64,000 nucleotides of DNA from Taenia hydatigena (taxonomy: Eukaryota; Platyhelminthes; Cestoda; Cyclophyllidea; Taeniidae): assembly GCA_036345935.2 (NCBI GenBank), contig JADWOT020000003.1, positions 10,741,091 to 10,805,090 of the forward strand, in the 5' to 3' direction. Both the position numbers and the translations under genes were made by a program. The notes under the pieces are model-generated. The model was not told where the DNA came from. It saw only the letters and a program-made list of their open reading frames with translations, and made no database searches. The first letter of the stretch is position 1. Each line of letters begins with the position of its first letter. Positions 13,001 through 24,910 of the stretch are shown here, piece after piece.

Positions 13001-13364
13001 CAAGACACGAAGTAAAGGGGAGGATTCTTGTCAGCCTGTTTGTATGACTCGTCCGTTACTGAGGCTCTGCTAGGATTCGTAATTGCGGTCATAGCGGTCG
13101 CGCATTAAATCGGCATTGACTGGCCAAACTTCAGCTCAAGTTGTGGGAACAAAGGCCATAATGCAGCATAGTGCTTGGAAGAGTGGTGGTCTGACTCGAC
13201 GACCAGACCGCAGAGTGAAGATGCTGCACGGTGCTTGCATCTTGGCACAATGCATTGAATCACTATACGTGGCGGATTTGTGGGTAAATTGTTACTGCGG
13301 TTCAGTTCATGAAGTGGCCGCGGCACTTCTGCTTTGACTGTGGCGTTTACCTAAGTGTCTCTGC
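10086..13364. other. no gene recognised; degraded R2 copy inside
   Basis: Open frames up to 138 codons (10166-10582 plus) overlap frames on the other strand, and none has a recognised domain. Only the degraded R2 copy at 11490-11760 is identifiable. Confidence 0.35.
11490..11760 (+). repeat. dispersed repeat family R2, copy 2 (degraded)
   Basis: Matches 7830-8060 in the same order: CTGCATGCTTGTGAT, CCTGTCAATATTTT, AAGGCTGCGCTGAAAGTAATG, AACAAGCTTTGC and a GCAATGTAACCCT block. It is more diverged than copies 1 and 3. Confidence 0.55.
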
Positions 13365-13838
13365 ATCGGTCACCTTCGACCACCTCATGCGAACCGCACT
13401 GAGTAGACTACTTTGGAAATAATCCATGCGACACTTAGATAGCATTCTTGTTTGCTGCTAAAATGAACAAGAGCAGTTTTGCAAGTTTTAATTTATGCGT
13501 TGATGCAGCAAATTTAACATTAACTTGCCCTGCAGCAGAGACACGAATGAAGAATAAAATAGTATACCGCAAGTGCTACTGAATGTCTCTTTTTTTAGCT
13601 CTCATTACGCTAATAATATGGTACCATTTGAATGAAGTAGCAAGTACAGTTGGAAGAGTCAAATGCTTCTCTTGGCACCTGAAGAACCTCTTCAATTTGT
13701 TCTGTCTGACCACATTTTTGGCAATGAGATCAGGGTCGCTTTCATGCGCGGTAGTGGTTCACAATGCACGCATCACATCAAGGAATAAGTCGACGCAGTA
13801 TGTGAGTCAGGAGGCAATTCTTCCCATCAAAGTCTTTT

Positions 13839-14012
13839 AACTGTTTGCTTTATTCTAAACCTACACTCAGTGTAGTAGCCGCAACGGCTGAGTAATGAAA
13901 TGTCAGCCATTTTTAAGAGCATCGATGCTGTTTCCAATTCGTACAAAGCTCGTCTTCTTACGCATCTACCAATCCTCTTCTCTGCTTGCAATTCTATGTC
14001 CATTAGCAATGC
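13839..14012 (-). other. 174-nt block identical between the two arms
   Basis: Base-by-base comparison shows no difference from 31944-32117 (reverse complement), whereas flanking arm sequence differs every 10-20 bases. On the minus strand it lies in a frame open for about 75 codons, with a helix-prone, Arg/Leu-rich peptide containing MDIELQAEKR and ALYELETASMLLKMAD. A GTAG/GTTTAG donor-like site lies near its end. It may be an exon of a duplicated gene or a gene-conversion tract. No domain is recognised. Confidence 0.6.
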
Positions 14013-15224
14013 TGTCAGTGCGTCAATGTGGTATCGTGGGTTCCTAGTTGGCTATCAAAACAGAAGCGATGACAGAGGACATGTCCACTAAGTGACAAGT
14101 GGTGGATCCATCAACGACTATAGTTTGTCATAACTTCTAGCCTCCTCTGGTAATAATTGATCGCTGGCGTTTCTCTTGTAAGAGTAGTTGCTAATCCCAA
14201 TAATGACTTTGGTGGTTTCGTGACCTCGTCTCTGAATAACTCTTCTTCCAAATAACACGCTTCCTCTGTGATTGCGCATGGTTTTCAACTGACTAGCAGC
14301 CTGATTGGCCTACTTTTGCTGATGTCCACCGCATTTACAACATCATGTGTTCTTTTTGGCTCAAACTTAACAAGCTGCCCATATTTGTGCACCCAACTGT
14401 ACACATCGAGGTTCTTTCATTCTTTTGTCAACAACATGGTTGGTTAACAGGTCGTTGGGCTTCCAAAGTCTTAAATGACAGAGACGGAACTTTCCACGCA
14501 ATCAGTGATGGAATTGAGGAGCCAAGGCCCACGATTTTACACGAATCTGCGCAAATTCCAAGTTCCACCTCCTTGTTGTCACCCAATCTTTCAACGAACT
14601 CAACCTGTTCCATGGTAAATGCGTGCTTTTCTTAGCATAAAGTTGCGGATCGCTTCCGAGTCACATGTGACCTTGCATAAAGGTGTTTTCTGCTCGCAAA
14701 TTTCTTCACCTACACATGAATATTTATGTGGTTGGATAAGACCACATGACAGAACCACAGACAGTGGCACAGGAGGTTAAGGCTACTCCGATGGGGCTAA
14801 GATGTACCAACGTTAGTACTGTTTGAAATTCGCTAGTTGCAATTACCAAGAGCACCTTTTGCACAATCTTCTCATTCCAATTTGCGAGAGTCTTAAGAAC
14901 ACATAATGGTTCCTTCATGATCGCAACGACTTAAAGGCTTCGTAGCCTTCATTATTCACCTCTCTAACTGGATAACCACTTAGGAAGGAGGACCGCCCCT
15001 GGTAGTTTTGCTTAATGAAGTCCTTACGAGCCATGTTTTACTTCTTCTCTTTCAATGCCAACAATATACGAAGAAACTAGAATGGCAGTGCGGTCCATGA
15101 ATCAGCTCATTCGCAATAGAAATGACCTTGCAAGGCATACAATAACTAGTCACTTCTAGATCCTAGCACTCCTTTTTATGACGCAGGTGTTCCTACTATG
15201 CAAATTTAACCTAATTTCCTGGCA

Positions 15225-16101
15225 GCATCACACTTTAGCGGAATTCCGATGATCGTCAACTCCTTGCTTTAAAAATCAACCGCTTCTGCCTTCATTTGAT
15301 GCCAACGCACAACTTCTATGGCCGTTATCTCCACAGCGTCTGCTTTGTTTGCATCCTTCTTTACCATTAGATGGCGAAGGACGATCAGTCAAGGTAAGGC
15401 GATCGCGTAACTTTCACACTCGACGACACGCAACGACCCAATGTGTCAACGCCACTGTGAGGTCAATCTAACTCCTCTTTCGCCTTTCCTTCCTCCCCTT
15501 TTGAGACCGCAGCATCTAAGCCTCGTCACCTCTGTCACACAGTCGATCCATCCTACCACATTTTTAGCATGGTGGGTTCCAGTATCCTCCCTTTGCACCT
15601 ATCCTTTCCTACATCTTTACTTATCTTTACCGCTCTCAATTATGTCCCTGCTTTTTTCATTCAACATTACAATTTGACATCCTAGTTTGATTCACAAGCC
15701 TTCTACCTGAGTTAACACTCAGAATATGCAGATTCCTTGATGAGGAGGACTTGGTGAATGCCTGCAACAGCATTCCTAGCTGGTGCTGGAGTCTGTCAAC
15801 TCGACGATCATCACAAGCATTGCTTTGACACATCAGATCTAGGAAGTGGCTTCGCAAACAACCGTGTCGCGTATTATTCTCTCACACCTCAATTGTCTAC
15901 CAAGATCCACTTCCAGTTGTAGAATATCGCGTTAAGCAAGCTGAATCCTTCAGGCAATTCTTAACTCACACTAGGCAATTCTTGTCCCTATGGACCATCA
16001 ACTACGGTCTCATGATTCATTCTAACCTACATCTCATCTCCACACTGCATAGACAACTGCATATCTGTCACATCGCGCGCTTTACGTTGACATACCACTA
16101 A
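15225..16101 (+). pseudogene. F-box gene copy A (pseudogene, plus strand)
   Basis: The order is a conserved promoter-like region from 15225, a first exon ending at ATG 15569-15571 followed by GTGGGTTCC, an intron of about 114 nt with a weak TCCTAG acceptor (15685), then the F-box exon. From 15703 the translation contains LPELTLRICRFLDEEDLVN and ACNSIPSWCWSLSTRRSS, a good F-box core, then an in-frame TGA (15826-15828). Downstream the same frame runs on to TAA 16099-16101 with a segment containing DPLPVVEYRVKQAESF that is conserved in other copies. Joining the ATG to this exon at the visible acceptor is also out of frame. The TGA is present in the right-arm counterpart too, so inactivation predates the arm duplication. 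Confidence 0.78.
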
Positions 16102-16975
16102 AGAAGTGCTCCACGTCGAATAGATCTCATCAATACCTCTTGTAGAGACGGTAAACTGCAGGTCGTAGTGGACAAATTGCAACGCTTTAGCAAGTATGTG
16201 GTTTCCAATGCAGCATGGAAATGGGAAGTAGGCCAGAATGAAGCACAAGGTCGTAGTTAATGATCCTAAGGGAGGAGATTAGACTAGCCTGGATTTTTAA
16301 CTGGCTGAAGGATTCCGCTTGATTCACGTGATATTCCACAAGTGGAAGTGAATCTTGGTGGAAAATTGATAAAATAGGTGAAAATAACATGCGGCACAAC
16401 TGCTTATTGAGCCAACTTCAAGTGTTGATGTGCCTAAGCAAAACTTGTGAGGATCGTCAAGTTGAGAAAAATCCATTGCCAGCCACATTAGGGATTCGCA
16501 TATTCAAAGTGCCACTTCAGGCGGAATGTCAGTGATTCGAAGTCGTTTCTAAAGTGAAGCAGAAGTTCACCATTGTCAATGACATGGAAATGAGATGAAA
16601 CAAGCAGGAGAATGAATGTGGGTTGGTGAATGGAAGGAAGGAAGGGAAAACGATAAGAAGGAAAGAGACTGCCGGAACTTACCATGTTGGACGGGTGATG
16701 GGGTAGATTGATTGTGTGAAAGAGGTGACGCGTTTTAAATGCTGCGGCCTCAGAAGGGAAGAATGGAAGTGAGGAAAAGAAATGTATGCAGCAAAGAGAT
16801 AATAGCCATTGCGGTCCATCGCAGCACACAGGCGACGAAAGCGCAACCAGTCATAACAGCTCACTTAGTTGAATGTTTCTGTTCCGTGTGGAATAACACC
16901 ATATTCAGGCGGTCGAGTGTAAGTCCGCATAAAACGCAGCGACAGTCTGTCCTGCCCTTTTCGTCGGCATGAGCA
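16102..16975 (-). pseudogene. F-box gene copy A' (pseudogene, minus strand)
   Basis: Lies tail to tail with copy A. On the minus strand the first exon ends in ATG at 16685-16683, followed by GTAAGTTCCGG. The intron is 134 nt and ends CTTCACTTTAG at 16549. The second exon opens AAACGACTTCGAATCACTG, which gives M-KRLRITDIPPEVAL in frame with the ATG and then a stop. Further F-box sequence continues in shifted frames, and then a segment with PLVEYHVNQAESF (16399-16187). Splice signals are intact but the coding frame is broken. The upstream end differs from the other copies and instead contains the zinc-finger-like segment listed at 16861-17078. Confidence 0.75.
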
Positions 16976-17078
16976 GTTGAGAAGACTCTGAGCTCCCAGA
17001 ACTTCTTCAGTTTTCCAGACATTTCGGCCATGATGCCAATGGTGCAACTTGGGCAGATCAGTAATTCTGATTGGTTTC
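16861..17078 (-). pseudogene. zinc-finger-like (BED/C2H2 type) remnant
   Basis: The minus frame encodes a segment ending CVLCGLTLDRLNMVLF-HTEQKH followed shortly by a stop. The C-x2-C, 12-residue spacer and H-x4-H arrangement with a preceding GRTDC/KGR segment resembles a single BED or C2H2 finger. It follows the acceptor TCTTCAG (AG ending at 17078) of F-box copy C, in the place where the F-box core would be, so copy C appears to have been overwritten or fused. The right arm retains the last part (29029-29130, CVLCGFTLDRLNMVLF). Real finger versus coincidence is undecided. Confidence 0.4.
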
Positions 17079-17680
17079 TGAAGAGGAACCAAATTACGCC
17101 ATCGTTAGTGACATGGAAATGCGATGGAAAATGTGATGCAGAACGAGACATGCAAGGAAAGTAATGGGACGTGGTAAAGATAACGAAGAGAGGTAAGACG
17201 CAAATGGAGGCTACTGGAACTCACCATGCTGGAAATGTGATATTGTGTGTATTGAATGTGTAATAGAGGTGACGAAGTTTCAATGCTGCTGTCTCGGAAA
17301 GGGGAAAGAAAGGAAGGATGAAGAGCGAGGAATTGGATTAACCTTGCATTGGCATTTCCTGCCGCCTGGTGTGATTGTGACGCGATCGTCTCACCTCGAC
17401 CGATCGGCCTTGGTTGTCCAATTGTAAAGAAGGATGCAAACAAAGCAGATGCCGTGGAGACAACATGAACCCTTGTAATGGAGTCAAACTGCCATAGATG
17501 TAATGCATTGCCCTCAAAAGAAGGCAGAATAACTTCTATTTCTGTGAAGAGCTGGCAATCATTGCAGCGTTGCCTGTGCGTAATGCTGCCAAGAAAGACA
17601 GCAGGTCTTCCGACACCGAAAGCAGACGTCAACAGTAAAGCATGCACTGTAGCCTTCCCCTTAGCTACAGCAGTCAAGTA
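17078..17680 (-). pseudogene. F-box gene 5' end copy C (minus strand)
   Basis: Conserved promoter and first exon on the minus strand: a TCTGCTTTGTTTGCATCCT block, CGATCGCGT, CGTCACCTCT, and the first exon ending in ATG at 17227-17225. A good donor GTGAGTTCC follows. The intron is 147 nt with acceptor TCTTCAG at 17078. The second exon starts M-KPIRITDLP, then departs from the F-box into the sequence at 16861-17078. A 190-codon open frame (17677-17105) simply runs through promoter, first exon and intron and is not the product. It is classed as a pseudogene because the F-box core is missing. Confidence 0.65.
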
Positions 17681-20600
17681 GGCTGTAGGTATGAGCTTCC
17701 AGTCATGAAGCTAAAACTGAGACACGATTCGCCACCAATAATGCTTCTGACCGGATAAATTGACGTATAAGCGATTGTCGCTCCGCTGTATAACTCTCTC
17801 ACTCTTTCACACGTTGATTCCATTGTCTCACTGCTCATGGATTCTCAGATCCAGCTGAATTGAGAACGTATGTGACGCCATTTAAAAGAAGTGAGAAACG
17901 CACGTCCTGTCGAGTAAGCTACCCAATGGTTGTGGTTTAGTCAATACACCTCAGAGACACCTTTTCTTCAGAGTGAACCACGTCGGTGAAAGGCGTTTGG
18001 TTGGTGTGCATGTTGACTAAGTTTTCTATAAAGTACCAAAGGCATTAAATAAAAGGACTTGCATTTCCCCAGTCTATGGGGCAAATTTTCTTCCCAAAGG
18101 GTCACAGTGAATCTCTCTTAGCCTACTCGTCAATTGTTATTACTTGATTTCATGTTGGCGTCGGCTCTGGCAGGACACTTGAATGTGCTAATCAGGTAGA
18201 GTTAGGCGTCAAACCAATTCCGCGCTAGTTGGTTCACGAAACGCATTCATGTAATGCAATCATTTTCCTTCTCCCAATGCTGGACTTGTTAACCAGCAAC
18301 AGGAACTCAGAAGGCACTTCGAGCAGCTGACACTGAATTCCCTCGAATCGCAAATAGACAAGCAAGTATGGGTGGGAGCCGACTGAGAGGTTGTACGCGT
18401 GCCTAGTGAGCCATGTCGATAAAATGGAGACACACGATCACGTCTTAGAAATGATTGGGCTAAGTCAACTAAAGGTCGCTCTTTCACAAGCGGATTTCAA
18501 TTTCACAATTTTATTCCTTTCCATATTCCCACGTAATTATCTGTTGCCTGTATGAGATACCGCCTCATTAACTGCACCGGTGATCTAAATCCTACAGGAC
18601 GTTATAGCAGTCACAGTTCCTAGTTCCCCTGAGTGATGCATTTTCAGGAGCGACTGCATTCGTGTTTTTTGTAGACAGATTACTTTTTTGACAGAATGTG
18701 GCGGAAACGACTGTTGCGATGATGACAATGGAATTACTGTTGAAGGCACATCCAACATTAGACAATAGTGCAAATAATTTGGCGCCACTCAGGTTCAAAA
18801 CCTTAAAATCGTTCATCCAGCATGTGTACGTCGACTAATTTCCTTAGAGCCCTAATCACCTACTGCTCTCGTGATAGCTGACTGAATTACTACATAAGCA
18901 TTTCCTTGTAGCCATAATTATGCTTGAACTGCAACATTGCCGCACAATGATTGCGTTTCTTTGCTGGACGCCCTCGTCTAAAGGCCTTTTTCGCCTTTTG
19001 TTTGGCTGCAGCAGGGTAGTCCCTTAGTTTGTCCACGGATAGGATGCATCTAGCATAGACAAGGATGCATAAGAGGCTTGAAAGCCGATTTTGAATTTAT
19101 GCAGAGGAAAGAAATGCTCGAATGGGAAAAGTTTAGAAGGCGCGAGGTGACTTTTATTTCTTCTTCCAAATTTGAAGCATTAGGTTCAGACGTACTAGGG
19201 ACTCTGTGATGCTGCATAATGTAGGTGCTGCCGGAGACAATTTGTCGACCTTCTTTTGTACATCACACTCTTCAATCCCAAAACAGTATCAGCTGCAAAA
19301 CTTAGAGGTGATCAAGCATTATTTCAGACACGTTTTCCATTTTAACTGCCTTCAGGAGGGGATCCGTACTGTTTAACAGCTGACGTGGACTCTGTTCGAA
19401 AGCGCTGCAAATTACACCACCCACATAAGTTCGAGTCTTCCAATCCTTTAGCAAAACGCCAGCCCAAACTAAGAAGGAGAGGGATGGGCAACTTAACCTA
19501 GTTTGAACTAGATAAAATCATAGCAGTCAAGGGGAAAGGAAAGTTGATGCAAGTGAGTTAATTTCTCCCAAGTGATAAGTAGTTCACTGAGGGATTTTGC
19601 ATAGTTTGATCCAAAAATTAAAGCTGATATGAAGACGTCTAAAATCACTTCAATATCTGAATGCTAAGTCAACATGCGATGGGGAAAAGGCATCGCTTGC
19701 TGATGGTTGAACCTGTGATGATCCCTGACAGAAGGTTTGCAATGGCGTTTATCCTCGCGCAGCATTTCTTCTTTAAGTCCTCTTACTTCAACTCCAAAGT
19801 AAACCTCAGTTTTAGGAGTTAAAAGCACTTTCGCCTTTTCATTTGTTTGTGTTTCCACAATTTAATTCTACTTCTTGGCGAGTGGAGCAACTTCAGCAGG
19901 AGCTGCTTCACTTCATCACCTCTAGCTGTGGCCAAACACCCAAAATCATTTTGTTGCTCAGCTTTTGCTATCTTTTCTGTGTGATGCATTTTCATGTGAC
20001 TGATATCGTCACTCTCACGGGTAATATTGTCTCTTGATGATTAGCGGATGGGATTGTTTTTTGTGATGGCTGAAGCGGAGGCATCAAGGAGAGTGCCATT
20101 TCCGACAGACATTTGCACGGTCAACTGGCTAGAGAGGGTAGGAGCTTATAAACTGATTACTGCGACCTGCCGCAGGCACCTTCAAACACACTCTCGTCGA
20201 GCATTCAGGTCTACTAACCTTTCTGCTGTCATTAGGCATACTTTTGATCACAAGCCCGAAGTAGACATCAGTGATACCCACATTTTGTATCGCCTACTGG
20301 GTACCGTACGCCAGCTCTGGAGTTAAGGTATGTTGCCTTCAAAACAGAGATACAGCACAGCCTTTCGGCTATTTGCAGGAATGAGAAGTGGAATTGAGGT
20401 GTGATCCTGGCGGAACTGAACATAGCTAGAAATCTTGCCAACGGCCTGGAACACGGAACATGGAACACTCATGGAAGGGATGCAGAACAATAAACAAATC
20501 ATCTTTGATCACAGAGATTACTGAATCTTGAGCAAAACAGATTTAAGCATCATGACTTGTTGCTATTAACATGAATAGCCGAAGAACTGGAATGAGTACA

Positions 20601-21170
20601 TGGACAAATTAGCATTAAACAGATTTTTCCCCTGTCGCGACACAAGCTGGGACCTAAACCATTTAAGGACGAATGTTACAACCATGTTGGAGATCTTCCT
20701 CCTTAATTCATGTTCTTTTCCAGCAACTCCTCTGCTCGCAGTGGAGTGGCCAAACTATACCGTGACACGTTGATAAGTTCCGTGAGTGGCTCTTCGTTTT
20801 GACTTAAAGAAAAAAGACTTTGCAATTATATCTTTGCTAGAGTCCTTTTCTTCAGTCCTTCTCAACGTCGTCGGCACACATTCCGTCCCAGAATTATGTG
20901 CACTTCCATCCTCAAAGCTGTCTCAACTGCTGCAGAGACAGGTGAAAAAGAGTCCGCTAATGCGGATGAGAAAAGATTCTGTGGCGTTTCCTAACCTAAC
21001 TTCCCAATATACCACTTGCGTTTGGCAACTAACTCTCTTTTGCCTTTTGCGGGAATAATGCAATAACCGTGAACTATGAAAAGTTTCACTAGTAGGCCAA
21101 TCAGTGCGGCTCGTATGAGACGGTAGAAAGTGACTGCTGACGCCTGATTTTTGTGTCAAACGATCTACTG
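17681..21170. other. no gene recognised
   Basis: Short frames only (up to 92 codons, 20048-20326 plus). None has a recognised domain or splice support. Confidence 0.35.
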
Positions 21171-21830
21171 ACTTCTCTAATGGCATCACACCTTAGCAGC
21201 ATTGCGATGATTGTCAAATTCTTGCAGAAAAATCAACCACGTATGCCTTCATTTGACGCCTCTGTACTGCTGCTATGCCGGTATTATCGCGTTAGCAAAC
21301 GCTCATGCTCTCTCCACCGCGTCTGCTATGTTTGCGTCCGTCTTTACCATTAGATGGCAAAGGACAGCTGGTCGAGGTGAGACGATCGCGTAGTACTCAC
21401 ACCAGACGACACGGAACCGCCGAATGTGTCAACGCCACTGTGGGGTCAATCGATTTCCCCACTCCCATTCCCTACCCCCTTCCGAGGCTGCAGTATTTAA
21501 ACCTCGTCACCTCTGTCACACCACCTACGCTATCACCTTTCCAGCATGGTAGGTTCCGGTAGATTCTATTTGCATCTTACCATTCCTTCCTCTTTGCTCA
21601 TTTTCACCACCTGCCCTATATATCCCGGCGTGTGTCTTCCAACATCACTACACATTCATCACACTCCCATGTTTCTGATAAAAGCTCGCTTTCGCTTCAC
21701 TTTAGGAGCAGTTCATAATCACCGACCTCCCACCCGATTCGGCATTCAAAATACGCAAGTAACTCAGCGAGGAGGATATAGTAAATGTCTGCAGTGCCAT
21801 CCCTAAATGGTAATGGATTTTGTTATATCT
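21171..21830 (+). pseudogene. F-box gene copy B (pseudogene, plus strand)
   Basis: The best-preserved isolated copy. The promoter-like block holds CGATCGCGT and TATTTAAACC (TATA-like, about 21493). The first exon contains CTCGTCACCTCTGTCACAC and ends at ATG 21546-21548, with donor GTAGGTTCCGG. The intron is 157 nt with acceptor CTTCACTTTAG (21705). Spliced, the second exon reads in frame from the ATG as MEQFIITDLPPDSAFKIRK and then TAA. After the stop the same frame continues with EEDIVNVC and a second stop at W-TAA, matching the F-box core of the other copies. The intact splice sites with two in-frame stops mark a relatively recent pseudogene or one making a 19-residue peptide. Confidence 0.75.
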
Positions 21831-23204
21831 GCATGTTTTATAAACATTTATATTTATGCGAATACTATTAAACGCTTTACCTGATCATACCACTACAGCG
21901 TGCTTCACGTCAGATTGATTCCATCAGCATACGACATGAGTATGGCAGAATTTATCAGTGTGTAATGCGACTGCTATACACACATGATAGACTCGGGGTG
22001 GCGATTGTGGTGTGTCAAACGTCTTGCAGTTGAAAGCCTCAATTTAAAGAAGCTGTCACAATTAGTCCAACACGGCCTGTGAATGAAGGAAACTGACACT
22101 TTCTTGCAAGTGTTGCTTCTCTCTGTGACTGCCAACTCAAATATTGCTCCCTTCTCGTGCCGCATCTTTCTGTCCTTTCTCACTTAATTTTGCGGCTTTC
22201 AAACCCATTAGCGTAGACTCGCTTACAGCATGGACGTTCCTATTTGTTAAGGGGAGAAATCAAATGGCACACGTATCATGCTTGAAGGCGTGAAGGGCAG
22301 ATTTGATGCAGGCACTGCCACTAAGGCGTCATTGTATCTCAGTCATTTTTTAAGTCATGTAGTGATGCACGAGCATTTATGAAGTAGTTAGATGATAAGC
22401 AGCGAGTAATATCAGCAACTAACTTCAAGTAGGGCAGAGGCTTGCTTGGTGCAACATCTGTGCACGGATCCCATATTAATTCGTACTTCGTTTCCCACCC
22501 CGGCAAAGATTCACTATAATATATCCATCAGGGCCACTGTAGGTAAAATACGCTGAGTAGTGTTACCACGATAAATAAGCACTACAAGCATTGCGCCACA
22601 ACCTGATTCTTCTCAAAGCATGTGCGTCTATCTGGAGGTCACTGGGGCTGGGCCTGCCAGAACAGTGACTAGGTAAAATAAACTAATGCATTTAGCGCAA
22701 TAGCTCTCATTATGACTTAACTTCCTCCTTTATACAAGGCGACAACAGACATTCAAAGGTGAGTAATTGCCACGTCTGGTGATCGGAAGCCATGTCTGGC
22801 CTCAGTTGTGGCATTCATGAGGAGAAAACATTGTGTAACACCCGAAAATCACGTAATGGAGGTGTTATAGTCGCAGGTTAAAGATGTGACTAAAACTAGG
22901 CAACACGAAGGGCTGTCGAGCTTGATGATGTGGTTTGATAAAAGCAGTGTATCCATGCCGTAAGTAAAACACAGCATGTCCTCACGCTGTTGTAGAGTTA
23001 ACGAACTTGCTGAAACGGATGTAAACAGTGAGTTAGAAGCATATGAATGCGATGTTAAATCCTTTGCAGAGCTGTGAACAGTCGCGATCGGACTTGGACT
23101 CGCTCACCAATGTTTGCTTGTGATGCGTGCTTGCAATGTTCAGTCCTGCAATTATGCGAGAAATGAAACAAACAAGACGAATGCATTACGCGAGTCAGCG
23201 TCGT
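21831..23204. other. no gene recognised
   Basis: No domain, splice-supported exon or RNA gene seen. Confidence 0.35.
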
Positions 23205-23700
23205 CATGTTGACAGAGACCATTCTCACTATATGCCCAATTTCTGGTGACATGCCATAGGGTCCGGAGAGCATACAGAGCAGATGAATCAAATATTTTCG
23301 TAGTTGATGCAAGGATACCCCCACTAAGCTGCCAATTTGTTGACAAATATCAATTGAAATACACTGTTGCAACTTTGTTTCTTTAGTTTATTTACTGCCC
23401 TAACTATGAAGGACTGAAAGACGGAACATGATGGAACTAGATCTACAGGACAAGACGTCGTCAACTTGGTTCTCAAAATAGCAAAGCACTTTAGGCAAAG
23501 TAATGCAAAGCATGCTGAGTGGGATTGGGATCAAAGAAACTCTGCATAAGTTACTTAAGCAAAAACCACATTAAGATTGAAGAATGTGGATGATGGGAAG
23601 ACAATTGTGAAGCTTCGAAGAATGTTATGTTCCAGTGCAGATGCACCGCTTCCAATTGTTTGATTTATTTTGGCTGCGACTCCTCCTGTCCTCTGTATTA
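23205..23700 (+). repeat. dispersed repeat family R3, copy 2
   Basis: Diverged direct copy of 9640-10085. It contains an extra AT-rich stretch near 23370-23420 relative to copy 1. The minus-strand peptide aligns with that of copy 1 over about 50 residues. Confidence 0.6.
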
Positions 23701-24871
23701 GCCGCCGTAACATAAATGTCCCTATGTAGACGCAACGCTGACACTTTTAGGCCGTCGTGCTGTTTGACTCTTCTGACGATGCGTTGGCGTCCTCACCCGG
23801 TGCTATGTTAGCAGAAGCGATGGCTGCGCCATCAGCATTGATAGTGGGAAGAGCAACAGCGATCGTGTTGTGGTCTTCCCACACTAGCGTCTTCCATCAT
23901 AAGGGCAAGCGAGACACACTTATTCTTCCAATCCACACAATAGTATATATTTGCGGATCTGATATGGTCGGAGACGAAAATTTGCTATGGAACAATAGCG
24001 TCTCAGTTCCTTAATTTTGCTTTCAGACTATCGCCATCTGCTTGACTCGTGAGTAAATTTTGTGGCAGCGAATAGGGCTGACAACCAGCAATCTCCATTT
24101 TTATTTGATCCAGGCGGGGTGGTCCCATTGTTTTCGTATATGAATGGAATAACTTGTGTCGTGCTCGGAAGAAGAGGTCGACATATCGGCTCGTAGTAAA
24201 TAGAGATATTCAAAGTGGTAGGGACATGTGCGACTCATCAGCTCAAAGATCTTCATTCTGATGTCAAGCATGCCTACTATGAATGGCTATTCAAAGTCCC
24301 TCTCTAATGGTAATAAACTGTGGAATTTTAAAGTAAGTTGAGACGCAAAGCGTGCTTCCTTCCTTCCTTCCCTCTCAAATAACTACAACTTTTTTAGCAC
24401 GTACTACCCACCTTAATCGAATTCTAGAGGGAAATCAGAGGCTATTTGCACTAAAAACCTTTAACATGTTGCCCACTACAAAGCTCTTGTCTATATTCCA
24501 ATAATTTATAAAGAGGATGGCCAGCTTGAGTGTAGTTCTAGTAGGAAGGACCCGCGATGATTTTTGTGATTTCACGATCCATCCTTCAATCAAACCTATT
24601 AGTTTCACAAAACGACTGCAAAGCTAATTCATGAGTTGGTGGCATTTTTGACTGACAGCATTGTTGGCAAGCTATCTCATTATCTTACTTGACATTCCCC
24701 CCAGAGGTGTGAATCTGCTGTAGCAGATAGTATTTTATGAAGACCAATATAGCTATCTCTAACCCTTAGTGTAGAATTAGACAGTGAACTACCGCTGGTC
24801 GCATTCAGATGGCTTACAATCGCGGCTAATGTCACCCCACTTGTTAATACCTTTTCTGCAGCACTCGTCTT
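23701..24871. other. no gene recognised
   Basis: Holds an 85-codon plus frame (23757-24014) opening with an Ala/Ser-rich, slightly GC-richer peptide, with no domain recognised, and a short CTTC run near 24357-24375. Confidence 0.3.
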
Positions 24872-24910
24872 TGGGGTGGTTGTCACCCCAGTGGGTGGTT
24901 ATACCACCCA
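24872..24910. repeat. two adjacent perfect hairpins
   Basis: TGGGGTG/CACCCCA (7 bp, 5-nt loop, 24872-24890) is followed at once by TGGGTGGT/ACCACCCA (8 bp, 3-nt loop, 24892-24910). Both stems are G-rich on one side and C-rich on the other. Confidence 0.85.

Larger units (their letters stand above)
13365..16968 (+). repeat. left arm of 3.6-kb inverted repeat
   Basis: The reverse complement of 29029-32540 aligns along the whole segment at about 93-95 percent identity, judged by eye. A region of about 55 bp at 13430-13490 is absent from the right arm. The outer edge is near CACCTTCGA/CACCTCATGC (13371-13390). The inner edge is at the GCCCTTTTCGT block (16962-16972). The arm contains two tail-to-tail F-box pseudogenes (15225-16101 plus, 16101-16975 minus) and a 174-nt block identical in both arms (13839-14012). 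Confidence 0.92.

Noticed and set aside
14428..14613. 61-codon frame present in both inverted-repeat arms
   Set aside because: Differences between the arms are about as often amino-acid-changing as silent, which gives no sign of protein-level constraint.
17105..17677. 190-codon minus open frame, the second longest in the window
   Set aside because: It runs across promoter, first exon and intron of F-box copy C. The matching frames in the other copies are broken.
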